A stretch of 64,000 nucleotides of DNA from Pseudomonadota bacterium (GTDB taxonomy: Bacteria > Pseudomonadota > Gammaproteobacteria > Burkholderiales > Ferrovaceae), in contig JAJZFH010000049.1 in NCBI GenBank assembly GCA_021805445.1, forward strand, positions 62,001-126,000, read 5' to 3'. The stretch's first letter is position 1; every line of letters starts with the position of its first letter. The notes beneath the pieces were generated by a model. That model was not told the DNA's origin. It was given only the letters and a program-made list of their open reading frames with translations, and did no database searches. Made by a program: the position numbers and the translations under genes. Shown piece after piece: positions 7,334-15,793 of the stretch.

Positions 7334-7339
7334 ATTCTA
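7334..7339 (-). promoter_or_regulatory. Possible -10 box for the second cytochrome c4 gene
   Basis: TAGAAT matches the sigma-70 -10 consensus at five of six positions and lies in the 96-base gap between uvrD and the cytochrome gene, 56 nt before its start codon. No good -35 hexamer is seen 16-18 nt upstream. Confidence 0.35.
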
Positions 7340-7373
7340 CCATGCACCCTCGCCGAAAATAAGTCCCCGTTGC

Positions 7374-9539
7374 TCAAAGGGAAGTCAGCCGGGCAAAAGC
7401 CAGCGCCAACCATTTCATTCCGACATCCCTGAAATTCACCTGAACTCGCCCCTCGTTTCCCTGACCTTCCCGTGCCAAAACCACCCCTTCTCCAAATTTG
7501 TCGTGCCGAACCCGCTGTCCGATGTGAAACCTTCCGGCTTTGGCGGATTCTGTGGGGGAAGCGGGGAAACGCACGGAGGTGGGAGCGCGTGTCCCGAAGG
7601 AAAGTTCAGATCTTTTGACGCGCGGATTCAAGATATGACAGAGAGATTCGGGGATTTCTTCAAGAAAACGGGAACGAACCCCATAACGCACCTGTCCGTG
7701 GAGCACGCGACTCTGGGCATGGGTCAGGTACAGTTGACGCCGGGCGCGGGTAAGGGCGACGTAGGCCAGACGACGTTCTTCCTCCAGGCCGCGCGTTTCC
7801 TGCAAGGCATTCTCGTGGGGAAACAGTCCATCTTCCAGCCCTGCCACGAATACCACTTCAAATTCCAGCCCCTTGGCCGCATGCACCGTCATCATCTGGA
7901 TCGCCTCACTCCCTGGTGCGGCTCCGTGCTCTCCGGTCTCCAGGGTGGCATGAGCCAGAAATGACAGAACATCCCCTGAACCTTCCTCCTGGGTGAACGC
8001 CACGGCTGCGGCCACCAATTCTTCCAGATTGGCGATCCGGTCGGCCCCCTCCTTGTCCTGACGATAATGCTCCAGGAGGCCGCTGAACTCCAGCACTGCC
8101 TGGATCACTCTGGGCAAGTCCTGCCCCTGGTGGATCAACTCCGCCAGTTGATCGATCCCCTGCAAAAAACGTTGCACACCCTGTCCTGCCTTGCCCGCCA
8201 ATGAACTGACCCGCGTCGCCTGAAAGAGGCTGGAACGGAGAGTCTGTGCCTCGATTTGAAGATTTTCCAGGGAGCGCGCCCCGATCCCGCGGGGGGGGAA
8301 ATTGATCACTCGTAGAAAAGCCGCATCGTCTTCTGCAGAAACCGCCAGCCTCAGATAGGCCAGGGCATGACGGATTTCCTGGCGCTCGAAGAAACGTAAC
8401 CCGCCATGCACCCGATAGGGCAAGTTGAGAGAAAACAGGGCCTGCTCGAGCGCGCGGGACTGGGCATTGGACCGATACAGCAGGACCATGTCCGACAGGC
8501 GCCCCCCTTGATCGCGCAACTCTGTCACGGTATGCGCGATGAAACGGGCTTCATCTCCATCCGTTTCTCCTTCGTAGACCCGAATCAGTTCTCCCCGCGC
8601 ACCCTCAGTCCAAAGCGTCTTGCCGAAGCGCCCTGCATTATGCTGAATCAAAGCGTTGGCTGCTTCCAGAATGGTCCCCAGAGAACGATAATTCTGCTCC
8701 AGGCGCAGGACCCGGGTCACCCCGTAATCCCGCTCAAAATGGCGCATATTCTCGATTTCCGCACCGCGAAAGGAATAGATGGACTGATCATCATCCCCCA
8801 CTGCAAATACCGTGCTGGCCGGTCCACACAATAAGCGCAGCCAGCGATACTGGAGCGGATTGGTATCTTGAAATTCATCGACCAGAAGGGTTTTGAAGCG
8901 CGCCTGGTAATGTTCGCGCAGTACGGGATGGTGTTGCCATAATTCCACGCAACGCAACAACAACTCGGCAAAGTCCACGGTCCCTTCTCGTTGGCACTGT
9001 GCCTCGTAGGCCAAATAGGCCTCCTGCAGAGGTCGCTGTGCAGAATGGGAAACCACGGCATTCTCCGCGCGTAACCCCTGTTCCTTGTGCCCATTGACAA
9101 AGTTCTGCAACTGGCGAGGATTCACCCGCTCTTCGTCAAAATTCAAGGCTTTCATGACCCGCTTGAGCGCCGCCAACTGCTCCTGTCCATCGATGATCTG
9201 AAATTGGGGCGTCAACCCCGCATCCAGAGCATGCAGACGCAAAAAACGGTGACACAATCCATGAAACGTCCCTACCCAAAGAGAGCGAACGGGCCAGCCC
9301 CCCATGGACGACAACCGTGTCATCATCTCGCGCGCTGCCTTGTTGGTAAAAGTGACGGCCAGCAACTCCTCGGGACGATTCTTTCCCGTCGCCATCAACC
9401 AAGCCATCCGGGTGGTCAGAACCCGGGTCTTTCCACTCCCGGCCCCCGCCAAAATCAGGGCAGACCCCTGATTCCAGGTCACGGCTTCCCGTTGCTGCGG
9501 ATTCAATCCTTCCAGTAAATTTTCCATGGGTATCGCCAT
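7374..9539 (-). CDS. uvrD: DNA helicase II (UvrD/Rep family)
   Basis: This 721-residue superfamily 1 helicase unwinds DNA 3' to 5' in nucleotide excision and mismatch repair. The Q-motif region (LNPQQREAV, 12-20), Walker A (AGAGSGKT, 31-38), the DEFQD Walker B, and the GDDDQSIYSFRGA, LEQNYRS and VHAAKGLEFEVVFVAGLEDGLFP motifs are all present in order. The C-terminal tail has the RVRHDKFGEGVV segment typical of UvrD/PcrA. Length matches the family. The start at 9539 sits behind a weak AGGCGG; an ATG at 9527 has no ribosome site. It is transcribed divergently from leuS. Confidence 0.96.
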   Translation of the reverse strand: MAIPMENLLEGLNPQQREAVTWNQGSALILAGAGSGKTRVLTTRMAWLMATGKNRPEELLAVTFTNKAAREMMTRLSSMGGWPVRSLWVGTFHGLCHRFLRLHALDAGLTPQFQIIDGQEQLAALKRVMKALNFDEERVNPRQLQNFVNGHKEQGLRAENAVVSHSAQRPLQEAYLAYEAQCQREGTVDFAELLLRCVELWQHHPVLREHYQARFKTLLVDEFQDTNPLQYRWLRLLCGPASTVFAVGDDDQSIYSFRGAEIENMRHFERDYGVTRVLRLEQNYRSLGTILEAANALIQHNAGRFGKTLWTEGARGELIRVYEGETDGDEARFIAHTVTELRDQGGRLSDMVLLYRSNAQSRALEQALFSLNLPYRVHGGLRFFERQEIRHALAYLRLAVSAEDDAAFLRVINFPPRGIGARSLENLQIEAQTLRSSLFQATRVSSLAGKAGQGVQRFLQGIDQLAELIHQGQDLPRVIQAVLEFSGLLEHYRQDKEGADRIANLEELVAAAVAFTQEEGSGDVLSFLAHATLETGEHGAAPGSEAIQMMTVHAAKGLEFEVVFVAGLEDGLFPHENALQETRGLEEERRLAYVALTRARRQLYLTHAQSRVLHGQVRYGVRSRFLEEIPESLCHILNPRVKRSELSFGTRAPTSVRFPASPTESAKAGRFHIGQRVRHDKFGEGVVLAREGQGNEGRVQVNFRDVGMKWLALAFARLTSL

Positions 9540-9560
9540 CGCCGCCTACTTGATCCCTGC

Positions 9561-9602
9561 ATTATACGGGAGTCCCCTCCATCCCCCGTGCACGAGTATA
9601 AT
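9561..9602. promoter_or_regulatory. Back-to-back -10 boxes for uvrD and leuS
   Basis: A perfect TATAAT lies at 9597-9602 on the plus strand, 26 nt before the leuS ATG. Another perfect TATAAT lies at 9561-9566 on the minus strand, 21 nt before the uvrD ATG. The -35 regions would overlap between them, and neither matches the consensus well. Confidence 0.5.
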
Positions 9603-9628
9603 CACCCCTTTGCCCGACCTGTGCTGCC

Positions 9629-12049
9629 ATGGAAGATTTTTACGATCCCCTCACCCTCGAACGTCGCTGCCAGGAGGCGTGGACGCGTACGCAACGGTAC
9701 CGTGCCCGCGAGTTGCCGGACCGTCCAAAATATTATTGTCTGTCCATGTTTCCCTACCCCTCTGGAAAGTTGCACATGGGTCATGTGCGCAACTACACGC
9801 TGGGGGATGTGTTGGCCCGCTACCACCGCATGAAAGGATTCAACGTCCTCCAACCGATGGGATGGGATGCCTTTGGCCTACCTGCCGAAAATGCTGCGCT
9901 CAAGCAAGGCGTGGCCCCTGCAGAGTGGACTTATCAAAACATAGAAACCATGAAAGGTCAGTTGCAGGCCCTGGGACTGGCTGTCGACTGGGAACGGGAA
10001 ATCACCACCTGCCGCCCGGATTATTATCGTTGGGAACAATGGCTGTTTACCCGACTGTTCAAGAAAGGATTGATCTATCAGAAAACCGGTACGGTCAACT
10101 GGGATCCCGTAGACCAGACCGTTTTAGCCAATGAACAGGTCATTGAAGGGCGCGGCTGGCGCTCGGGCGCATGGGTGGAAAAACGCGATATCCCCATGTA
10201 CTACTTGCGCATCACGGCTTATGCCGAGGAGTTGCTGCAGGATCTGGAACACCTCGAGTCCTGGCCGGAACAGGTCAAAACCATGCAACGTCACTGGATC
10301 GGACGATCCGAGGGCGTCACCCTCAGTTTCAGGCTGTCTGACCGTGCAACCGACCTGACCGTTTTTACTACCCGTGCCGATACTCTTTACGGGGTCACTT
10401 ATTTGGCCATTGCGGCCGAACATCCCCTGGCCCAGGAATGTGCCCGACAAGATCCTCGATTGGCGGCTTTCCTTCTGGAATGTCGTCAGGGCAGCGTGGC
10501 CGAAGCCGACCTGGCTACCCAGGAAAAAAAGGGGTTCCCCACCCCGTTACAAGCCATTCATCCCCTGACCGGACTCCCCCTCCCCATCTGGGTAGCCAAT
10601 TACGTCCTGATGAGTTATGGGGAAGGGGCCGTCATGGCGGTTCCTGCCCACGATCAGCGCGATTATGAATTCGCACACGACCATGGGTTACCCTCGAAAA
10701 CCGTGATTCGCCCCCCCACAGGAGAAGCCCCCTCCGGGGCTGCCTTCACGGAGGACGGCATTCTCTGTCACTCCGAAGATTTTGATGGACGTACGTCCGC
10801 CGATGCCCGTGCAAAAATGGCCCTGGTTCTGGAAGCACTGAACAGTGGACGACGTCAGACCCAATTTCGTCTGCGCGACTGGGGGGTTTCACGTCAACGC
10901 TACTGGGGATGTCCCATCCCTCTGATTCACTGCCCTTCCTGTGGAACCGTTCCTGTCCCGGAAGACCAACTCCCGGTCGTTCTCCCCGAGGAAGTTTCCC
11001 TTTCCGGCACAGGATCCCCACTCAAACGGGACGCTTCCTTCCGCGCCACGGTCTGTCCGACCTGCGGGAACCCCGCAGAGCGTGAAACCGATACTCTGGA
11101 CACGTTCTTTGAATCCTCCTGGTACTACGCCCGCTATGCCTGTCCCGATGCGCCTGCCATGCTGGATGAACGAGTCGACTACTGGTTGCCCGTCGATCAG
11201 TATGTGGGCGGCGTGGAGCATGCCATCCTTCATCTGTTGTACGCCCGGTTCTTTAACAAGTTACTCCGCGACGAAGGGTTGATTCGGACAGATGAGCCAT
11301 TCACTCGCCTGCTGACCCAGGGCATGGTCCTCAAGGATGGCAGCAAGATGTCCAAGTCCCTGGGCAACACCGTGGACCCACAGGCCCTGATCGACGCCTT
11401 TGGGGCCGATACGGCGCGCTTCTTCATCATCTTTACCAGTCCGCCGGAACAGTCCCTGGAATGGTCGGATAGCGGAGTTCAGGGAGCGCATCGTTTTCTC
11501 AAGCGCCTGTGGAATTTTGCCGCGCAATACCAGGCTCGACAGCAGGTAGGCCATGCCGGGCAAACCCTCGAAACCCCTCATGTCCGACACGAAATTCATC
11601 GCCTGCTCCAACAGGCAACCCATGACATGGAACGCCAACAGTTCAACACGGTCACCTCGGCGGCCATGAAAATGCTCAATGCCCTGGAAAAAATTGCCGG
11701 GGTCAACGATTCTCTGGCTCAGGAAGGTTTGTCCTTCCTTTTACGCATGCTGGCCCCCATCACGCCGCATATCAGCGATACCCTCTGGCAACGACTCGGC
11801 TTTGGTGAATCCATCCTCGACGAACCCTGGCCCACCCCCGACCCGCGTGCACTCGAACGCGAGTCCGTGGAACTGGTCCTTCAAATCAATGGAAAATTGC
11901 GCGGCACACTTTCGGTTCCCTCTCACCTGGCCGCCGCAGAAATCGAAAAAATGGCCCTGAGCCACCCCGTCGTGGAAAAATTCCTGAACGGAAGCAGCCC
12001 GCGCAAGATCATTCTGGTCCCTCAACGGTTGGTCAACATCGTGATCTGA
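9629..12049 (+). CDS. leuS: Leucyl-tRNA synthetase
   Basis: This 806-residue class I aminoacyl-tRNA synthetase charges tRNA-Leu. The HIGH-type motif HMGH is at residues 49-52 and KMSKS at 573-577. Between them lie the editing (CP1) domain, with the [14 protein letters not shown] threonine-rich segment near 249-262, and the zinc-like cysteine pairs near CPSCG and CPTCG. Length is slightly below the E. coli enzyme (860). It is the first gene of a rightward operon; lptE starts at the base after its stop codon and holA follows. Confidence 0.98.
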   Translation: MEDFYDPLTLERRCQEAWTRTQRYRARELPDRPKYYCLSMFPYPSGKLHMGHVRNYTLGDVLARYHRMKGFNVLQPMGWDAFGLPAENAALKQGVAPAEWTYQNIETMKGQLQALGLAVDWEREITTCRPDYYRWEQWLFTRLFKKGLIYQKTGTVNWDPVDQTVLANEQVIEGRGWRSGAWVEKRDIPMYYLRITAYAEELLQDLEHLESWPEQVKTMQRHWIGRSEGVTLSFRLSDRATDLTVFTTRADTLYGVTYLAIAAEHPLAQECARQDPRLAAFLLECRQGSVAEADLATQEKKGFPTPLQAIHPLTGLPLPIWVANYVLMSYGEGAVMAVPAHDQRDYEFAHDHGLPSKTVIRPPTGEAPSGAAFTEDGILCHSEDFDGRTSADARAKMALVLEALNSGRRQTQFRLRDWGVSRQRYWGCPIPLIHCPSCGTVPVPEDQLPVVLPEEVSLSGTGSPLKRDASFRATVCPTCGNPAERETDTLDTFFESSWYYARYACPDAPAMLDERVDYWLPVDQYVGGVEHAILHLLYARFFNKLLRDEGLIRTDEPFTRLLTQGMVLKDGSKMSKSLGNTVDPQALIDAFGADTARFFIIFTSPPEQSLEWSDSGVQGAHRFLKRLWNFAAQYQARQQVGHAGQTLETPHVRHEIHRLLQQATHDMERQQFNTVTSAAMKMLNALEKIAGVNDSLAQEGLSFLLRMLAPITPHISDTLWQRLGFGESILDEPWPTPDPRALERESVELVLQINGKLRGTLSVPSHLAAAEIEKMALSHPVVEKFLNGSSPRKIILVPQRLVNIVI

Positions 12050-12592
12050 ATGCGCCCACTCACCTGCTCCCGTTATCATTTTCCAAGCCCGTGGAAAACC
12101 CTTTTTTTCGTTCTTTTTCCCCTCACGTTGGGCGCCTGCGGCTTTCATTTGCGTGGTCTCCCCGAAGCTCAATTTCACACCCTGTACCTGGACGGCAAGT
12201 TGGGGGAAGTGGGGGACCAGGAGCTCAAGCAGGAAGTTCTGCACCAGACGCATATTACTTTGGTCAATCAATCGGACAAAGCCGATGTCATTTTGTCTCT
12301 CTCTCCGATCCAGAACACCCAACAGATCCTGACCCTCAATGCCGAGGGAACCGTTTCCCAATATACCCTGTACGCCCGCTTGTCCTATCATGCATCGGAT
12401 AATCTGGGGACCGAGTTGATTCCACCTTCCACCCTGACGGTCACTCGTCTGTACAATTACAACGTCATCCAGATTCTAGGCAAACCTGCCGAACAACAAT
12501 TACTCACCCACGACATGCAAGTCGATCTGGTCCATCAACTGCTGCATCGCGTTCTTGCCCTGCATCCCGCCCTGGGCACCGCTGCCCACTGA
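12050..12592 (+). CDS. lptE: LPS-assembly lipoprotein LptE
   Basis: The 180-residue outer-membrane lipoprotein has a lipobox LGAC with modified C30, followed by GFHLRG, which is the hallmark start of mature LptE (formerly RlpB). LptE plugs the LptD barrel that inserts lipopolysaccharide into the outer leaflet. The leuS-lptE-holA order is conserved in many Gram-negative bacteria. The start directly abuts the leuS stop, so translation is coupled. Confidence 0.93.
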   Translation: MRPLTCSRYHFPSPWKTLFFVLFPLTLGACGFHLRGLPEAQFHTLYLDGKLGEVGDQELKQEVLHQTHITLVNQSDKADVILSLSPIQNTQQILTLNAEGTVSQYTLYARLSYHASDNLGTELIPPSTLTVTRLYNYNVIQILGKPAEQQLLTHDMQVDLVHQLLHRVLALHPALGTAAH

Positions 12593-12594
12593 GC

Positions 12595-13608
12595 ATGCGT
12601 CTATCCCCCGAGCAGTGGCCATCCCATTTGAACCGTCAGGTTCCACCGCTCACACTGTTGATCGGGTCCGAACCCTTCCTTTCCCTGGAGTGTCAGGACC
12701 ATTGGCGACGAGCCTGCCGTGCCCAAAACTACGAAGAACGTAAAGTCTGGACCGTGGAAGCGCGCTTTGCCTGGACTGAAGTGGATCTGCACTGGAACAG
12801 TGGTTCCCTGTTTGGTTCACGGAGCGCCGTGGAGATCCATCTGCCCAGTGGCAAACCAGGCCCTGAGGGCATCCGGCAACTGGAGAAATTGGTAAATTCT
12901 CCCCAGGAAGACAAGCGCCTCCTGATTCTCCTGTCCGAACTGGATTACCGGACACGCCAAGCCACCTGGTTGACCCAATTGCAAACCAAAGCCCTCTGGA
13001 CGGAAACCCAACCCGTTCCCCGAAACGCCCTCACCCAGTGGATTGCGCAGCGCCTGGGGGCCTGTCAGGCCAGTTCCGAAGCTTTGGAGTTTCTGGCAGA
13101 CTGTACGGAGGGAAATCTCTTGGCCACGGCCCAGGAAATCGCCAAACTTTCTCTCCTCCATCCAACCGGCCCTTTGACCCTGGAACACGTACAGTCCGCT
13201 GTCATGGTCATGAGCCGCCACACCCTGACGGATCTGACCCGCGCCTTGAGTCAGGGCAATGGGGCCCAGGCGCTGTTACTCCTGCGTTCCCTGAATCAGG
13301 AAGGCGAAGCCTTGCCCTTGGTCCTCTGGTCCCTGAGCGAAGATTGGCGCGCTGCCTATCTGTTGTGTCGCACCCGTGAAGAGGGACGGGCTCTGTCTCC
13401 GTCGATTTTCAAGGAAGCCCGTTTATGGGGGGAACGTCGCCCGTTGCTCGAACGTTTTTCCCAAAGGGTCAGCAGCCGTGCCTGCGCTCGGGCCCTCCAG
13501 GGGGCTGCCGAGGTGGATAGGTTGATCAAGGGGCTCCGCCATGGGGACCCTTGGGAAACCCTGGGTCAAGTCATTCTGGATTTGTTGCCCCGGACAACAC
13601 TCAACTGA
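12595..13608 (+). CDS. holA: DNA polymerase III delta subunit
   Basis: This 337-residue clamp-loader subunit opens the beta sliding clamp. The N-terminal LLIGSEPFLSLE segment (about 19-30), the RLLILLSELDYRTR region and the DLTRALSQGNGAQALLLLRSL helix match the HolA pattern, as does the length (E. coli 343). It starts 2 nt after lptE. Its last 8 nt overlap the convergent formyltransferase gene. Recognition rests on context plus these segments. Confidence 0.93.
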   Translation: MRLSPEQWPSHLNRQVPPLTLLIGSEPFLSLECQDHWRRACRAQNYEERKVWTVEARFAWTEVDLHWNSGSLFGSRSAVEIHLPSGKPGPEGIRQLEKLVNSPQEDKRLLILLSELDYRTRQATWLTQLQTKALWTETQPVPRNALTQWIAQRLGACQASSEALEFLADCTEGNLLATAQEIAKLSLLHPTGPLTLEHVQSAVMVMSRHTLTDLTRALSQGNGAQALLLLRSLNQEGEALPLVLWSLSEDWRAAYLLCRTREEGRALSPSIFKEARLWGERRPLLERFSQRVSSRACARALQGAAEVDRLIKGLRHGDPWETLGQVILDLLPRTTLN

Positions 13609-14536
13609 CCCCCAGACGCATCCCCACCTGCAGTCCCTGTTCTTCCGCAAAGGGATGCGCATCCACTTTCTTTCCGCCTTCGAGTTTTACACGCAGAACC
13701 TCGATCTGCCCCCCTTGAGCGGTGACCAAAAACCCCTGGTCGGTCATTCCGGAGATTTCTCCAACCTTCCCCCGCACGGCACCAAAAGTCCGAAACAGAT
13801 GCTTGCGGACCTCGAAAATCTGAAGCTTCTTTCCGCCCAGCAGAGTCCAGGCGCCCGGGGCCGGGTTGCACCCCCGAATCAGATCATGGAGGACCGTCAC
13901 ATGCTGTGCCCAATGGATCTCGGACTCGGCAGTCCGACACCAGCCTTCGTAACTGGCCAGTTCCTCATCCTGCACCACTTCCTGATGGGTACCGGCCACC
14001 ACCTGATCGGCGGCTTCCAGCAACGCCTGTACGCCCAAGGGGAAAAGATGATCGAAATACACCGAACCCAAGGTATCTTCCGGTCCAATGGGGACATTTT
14101 TTTGCAGGATGATGGGCCCCTCATCCAGCCCGTCGGTAGGACGAAAAATGGTCAGACCGGTTTCACGGTCCCCACGCAGGATGGGCCAGTTGATGGAACT
14201 GGGTCCCCGATACCGGGGCAACAGGGAAGGATGGTACTGAATCATCCCGTGGAGGGGAATGGAAACGAATTCCTGGGGCGCGAATTGCAGCACATAAGCC
14301 ATGACTCCAATATCCGGCGCCAGTTCACGCAGGATCTGGATGGCTTCCGACGTTTTCAAACTGGGGAGTTGAATGACCCGGATCCCCTTTTCCTGTGCCG
14401 CCACCCGCAGGAGGTCCGGCCGAGCCCCTTCTTTTTCCGGTGCGCAAAATACGCCCACCACTTCGTCCTGACGCGCCAGAAAGGCTTCCAGTACGGCTTT
14501 GCCAAAATCCTGCTGTCCTATGATCACTACTTTCAT
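13601..14536 (-). CDS. Formyltransferase resembling the N-terminal domain of 10-formyltetrahydrofolate dehydrogenase
   Basis: The 311-residue protein has the formyltransferase fold: VVIIGQQDFG (3-12), HPSLLPRYRGPSSINW (102-117) with catalytic H102, and DGLDEG (135-140) with D138. The H-to-D spacing of 36 and the sequence around HPSLLP follow the hydrolase domain of 10-formyl-THF dehydrogenase more closely than methionyl-tRNA formyltransferase. A C-terminal OB-like domain follows (about 205-311). It is the last gene after a ThDP enzyme and a formyl-CoA transferase, overlapping the latter by an ATGA. A plausible role is moving formyl groups between formyl-CoA and tetrahydrofolate, or hydrolysing 10-formyl-THF. 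Substrate is inferred. Confidence 0.8.
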   Translation of the reverse strand: MKVVIIGQQDFGKAVLEAFLARQDEVVGVFCAPEKEGARPDLLRVAAQEKGIRVIQLPSLKTSEAIQILRELAPDIGVMAYVLQFAPQEFVSIPLHGMIQYHPSLLPRYRGPSSINWPILRGDRETGLTIFRPTDGLDEGPIILQKNVPIGPEDTLGSVYFDHLFPLGVQALLEAADQVVAGTHQEVVQDEELASYEGWCRTAESEIHWAQHVTVLHDLIRGCNPAPGAWTLLGGKKLQIFEVRKHLFRTFGAVRGKVGEISGMTDQGFLVTAQGGQIEVLRVKLEGGKKVDAHPFAEEQGLQVGMRLGVS

Positions 14537-15774
14537 TTGTCAAAGGCTCCCTTCTGACGATGATGCTCGATGGTCTCGGGCGACCATTGCAGGATTTCCT
14601 GCAACAGTTCATCGGTATGCTCGCCCAACAGGGGAGAACGGGTGATGTCCACCTTGTTGTTGGACAACTTGATGGGCATCCCGACGTTGTGCCAAGGTCC
14701 TCGTTCCGGATGATCCAGTGGAACATACATCTCTCGCAGTCGGACATGCGCATCTTCTGCCAGATCCTGCGTGCTCATGATGGGGCCGCAGGGCACATTC
14801 AGCTCATTGAACAAAGCCATCAACTCTCGCTTGGTATGATCCAGCGCAAAGTTTTCCAGAATTTGCCACATCTGAACCTGATTTTTGCGTCGTTCGGCCA
14901 ACGTGGAGAAACGCGGATCCGTGACCATCGCCTCCCCACCAATCCGGCGGGCCAAGGCATCCCAAACCACTTCCTGAACCACCACATAAATGAAATCATT
15001 GGGGCCTCCGGGTTTGCAACGAATGGCATTCCCCAACTGTCCTCCCCCCGAATCATTGCCGCTACGCGGGGTTGCCACAGTTTCCGCCGTAGGCACCGAA
15101 TACTCCGGCAAGGTCCCACGAGTCAAACGCTGATGGTCGCGAAACTTGACCCGACATAGATTCATGACCGCATCCATCATGGCCACTTCCACAAATTGAC
15201 CACGCCCGGTCCGGTAACGCGCATTGAGCGCGGCCAGAATACCGATGGCCAGATGCAACCCCGTCCCTGAATCTCCGATCTGTGCTCCCGTGACCAGGGG
15301 CGGCCCATCGTTGAACCCCGTGGTACTCATGGATCCCCCCATGGCCTGAGCCACGTTTTCGTAGGCCTTGAATTCGGCATAGGGACCGGTGGACCCAAAT
15401 CCCTTGATAGAGGCCATGATGATGCGCGGATTTTTCGCGTGGATGGCTTCCCAGTTATAGCCCAGCCGATCGAGCACGCCGGGGCCAAAGTTTTCCATGA
15501 TGACGTCGCATTCCTGCAGAAGGGCTTCGAAGACTTCCTTGCCAGCCGGCTTTTTCATGTTCACCGTAATCGACCGCTTGTTGCAGTTGAGCATGGTGAA
15601 ATACAGACTGTCTGCTCCTGGAATATCGCGCAACTGTCCCCGGGTGATATCACCGCTCGGTGGTTCGAATTTGATCACATCCGCCCCCAGCCATGCCATC
15701 AGTTGGGATGCTGTGGGCCCAGCCTGAACATGGGTCATGTCAAGGATACGTATACCCGCCAATGCTTTATCCAT
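14533..15774 (-). CDS. frc: Formyl-CoA:oxalate CoA-transferase (class III CoA-transferase)
   Basis: This 413-residue family III CoA-transferase exchanges CoA between formyl-CoA and oxalate. D168 (in GAQIGDSGTG) aligns with the catalytic aspartate (Asp169) of the Oxalobacter enzyme, and a glycine-rich loop (SGGGQLG, near 241-247) corresponds to its mobile GGGGQ loop. The segment FVEVAMMDAVMNLCRVKFRD is nearly identical in pattern to known Frc proteins. It lies 19 nt after the ThDP enzyme gene and overlaps the formyltransferase gene by 4 nt, forming one operon. Other CoA acceptors such as 2-hydroxy acids are possible because family III enzymes diverge in substrate. Confidence 0.88.
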   Translation of the reverse strand: MDKALAGIRILDMTHVQAGPTASQLMAWLGADVIKFEPPSGDITRGQLRDIPGADSLYFTMLNCNKRSITVNMKKPAGKEVFEALLQECDVIMENFGPGVLDRLGYNWEAIHAKNPRIIMASIKGFGSTGPYAEFKAYENVAQAMGGSMSTTGFNDGPPLVTGAQIGDSGTGLHLAIGILAALNARYRTGRGQFVEVAMMDAVMNLCRVKFRDHQRLTRGTLPEYSVPTAETVATPRSGNDSGGGQLGNAIRCKPGGPNDFIYVVVQEVVWDALARRIGGEAMVTDPRFSTLAERRKNQVQMWQILENFALDHTKRELMALFNELNVPCGPIMSTQDLAEDAHVRLREMYVPLDHPERGPWHNVGMPIKLSNNKVDITRSPLLGEHTDELLQEILQWSPETIEHHRQKGAFDK

Positions 15775-15793
15775 GAATCCCTGTCTCCCGCAA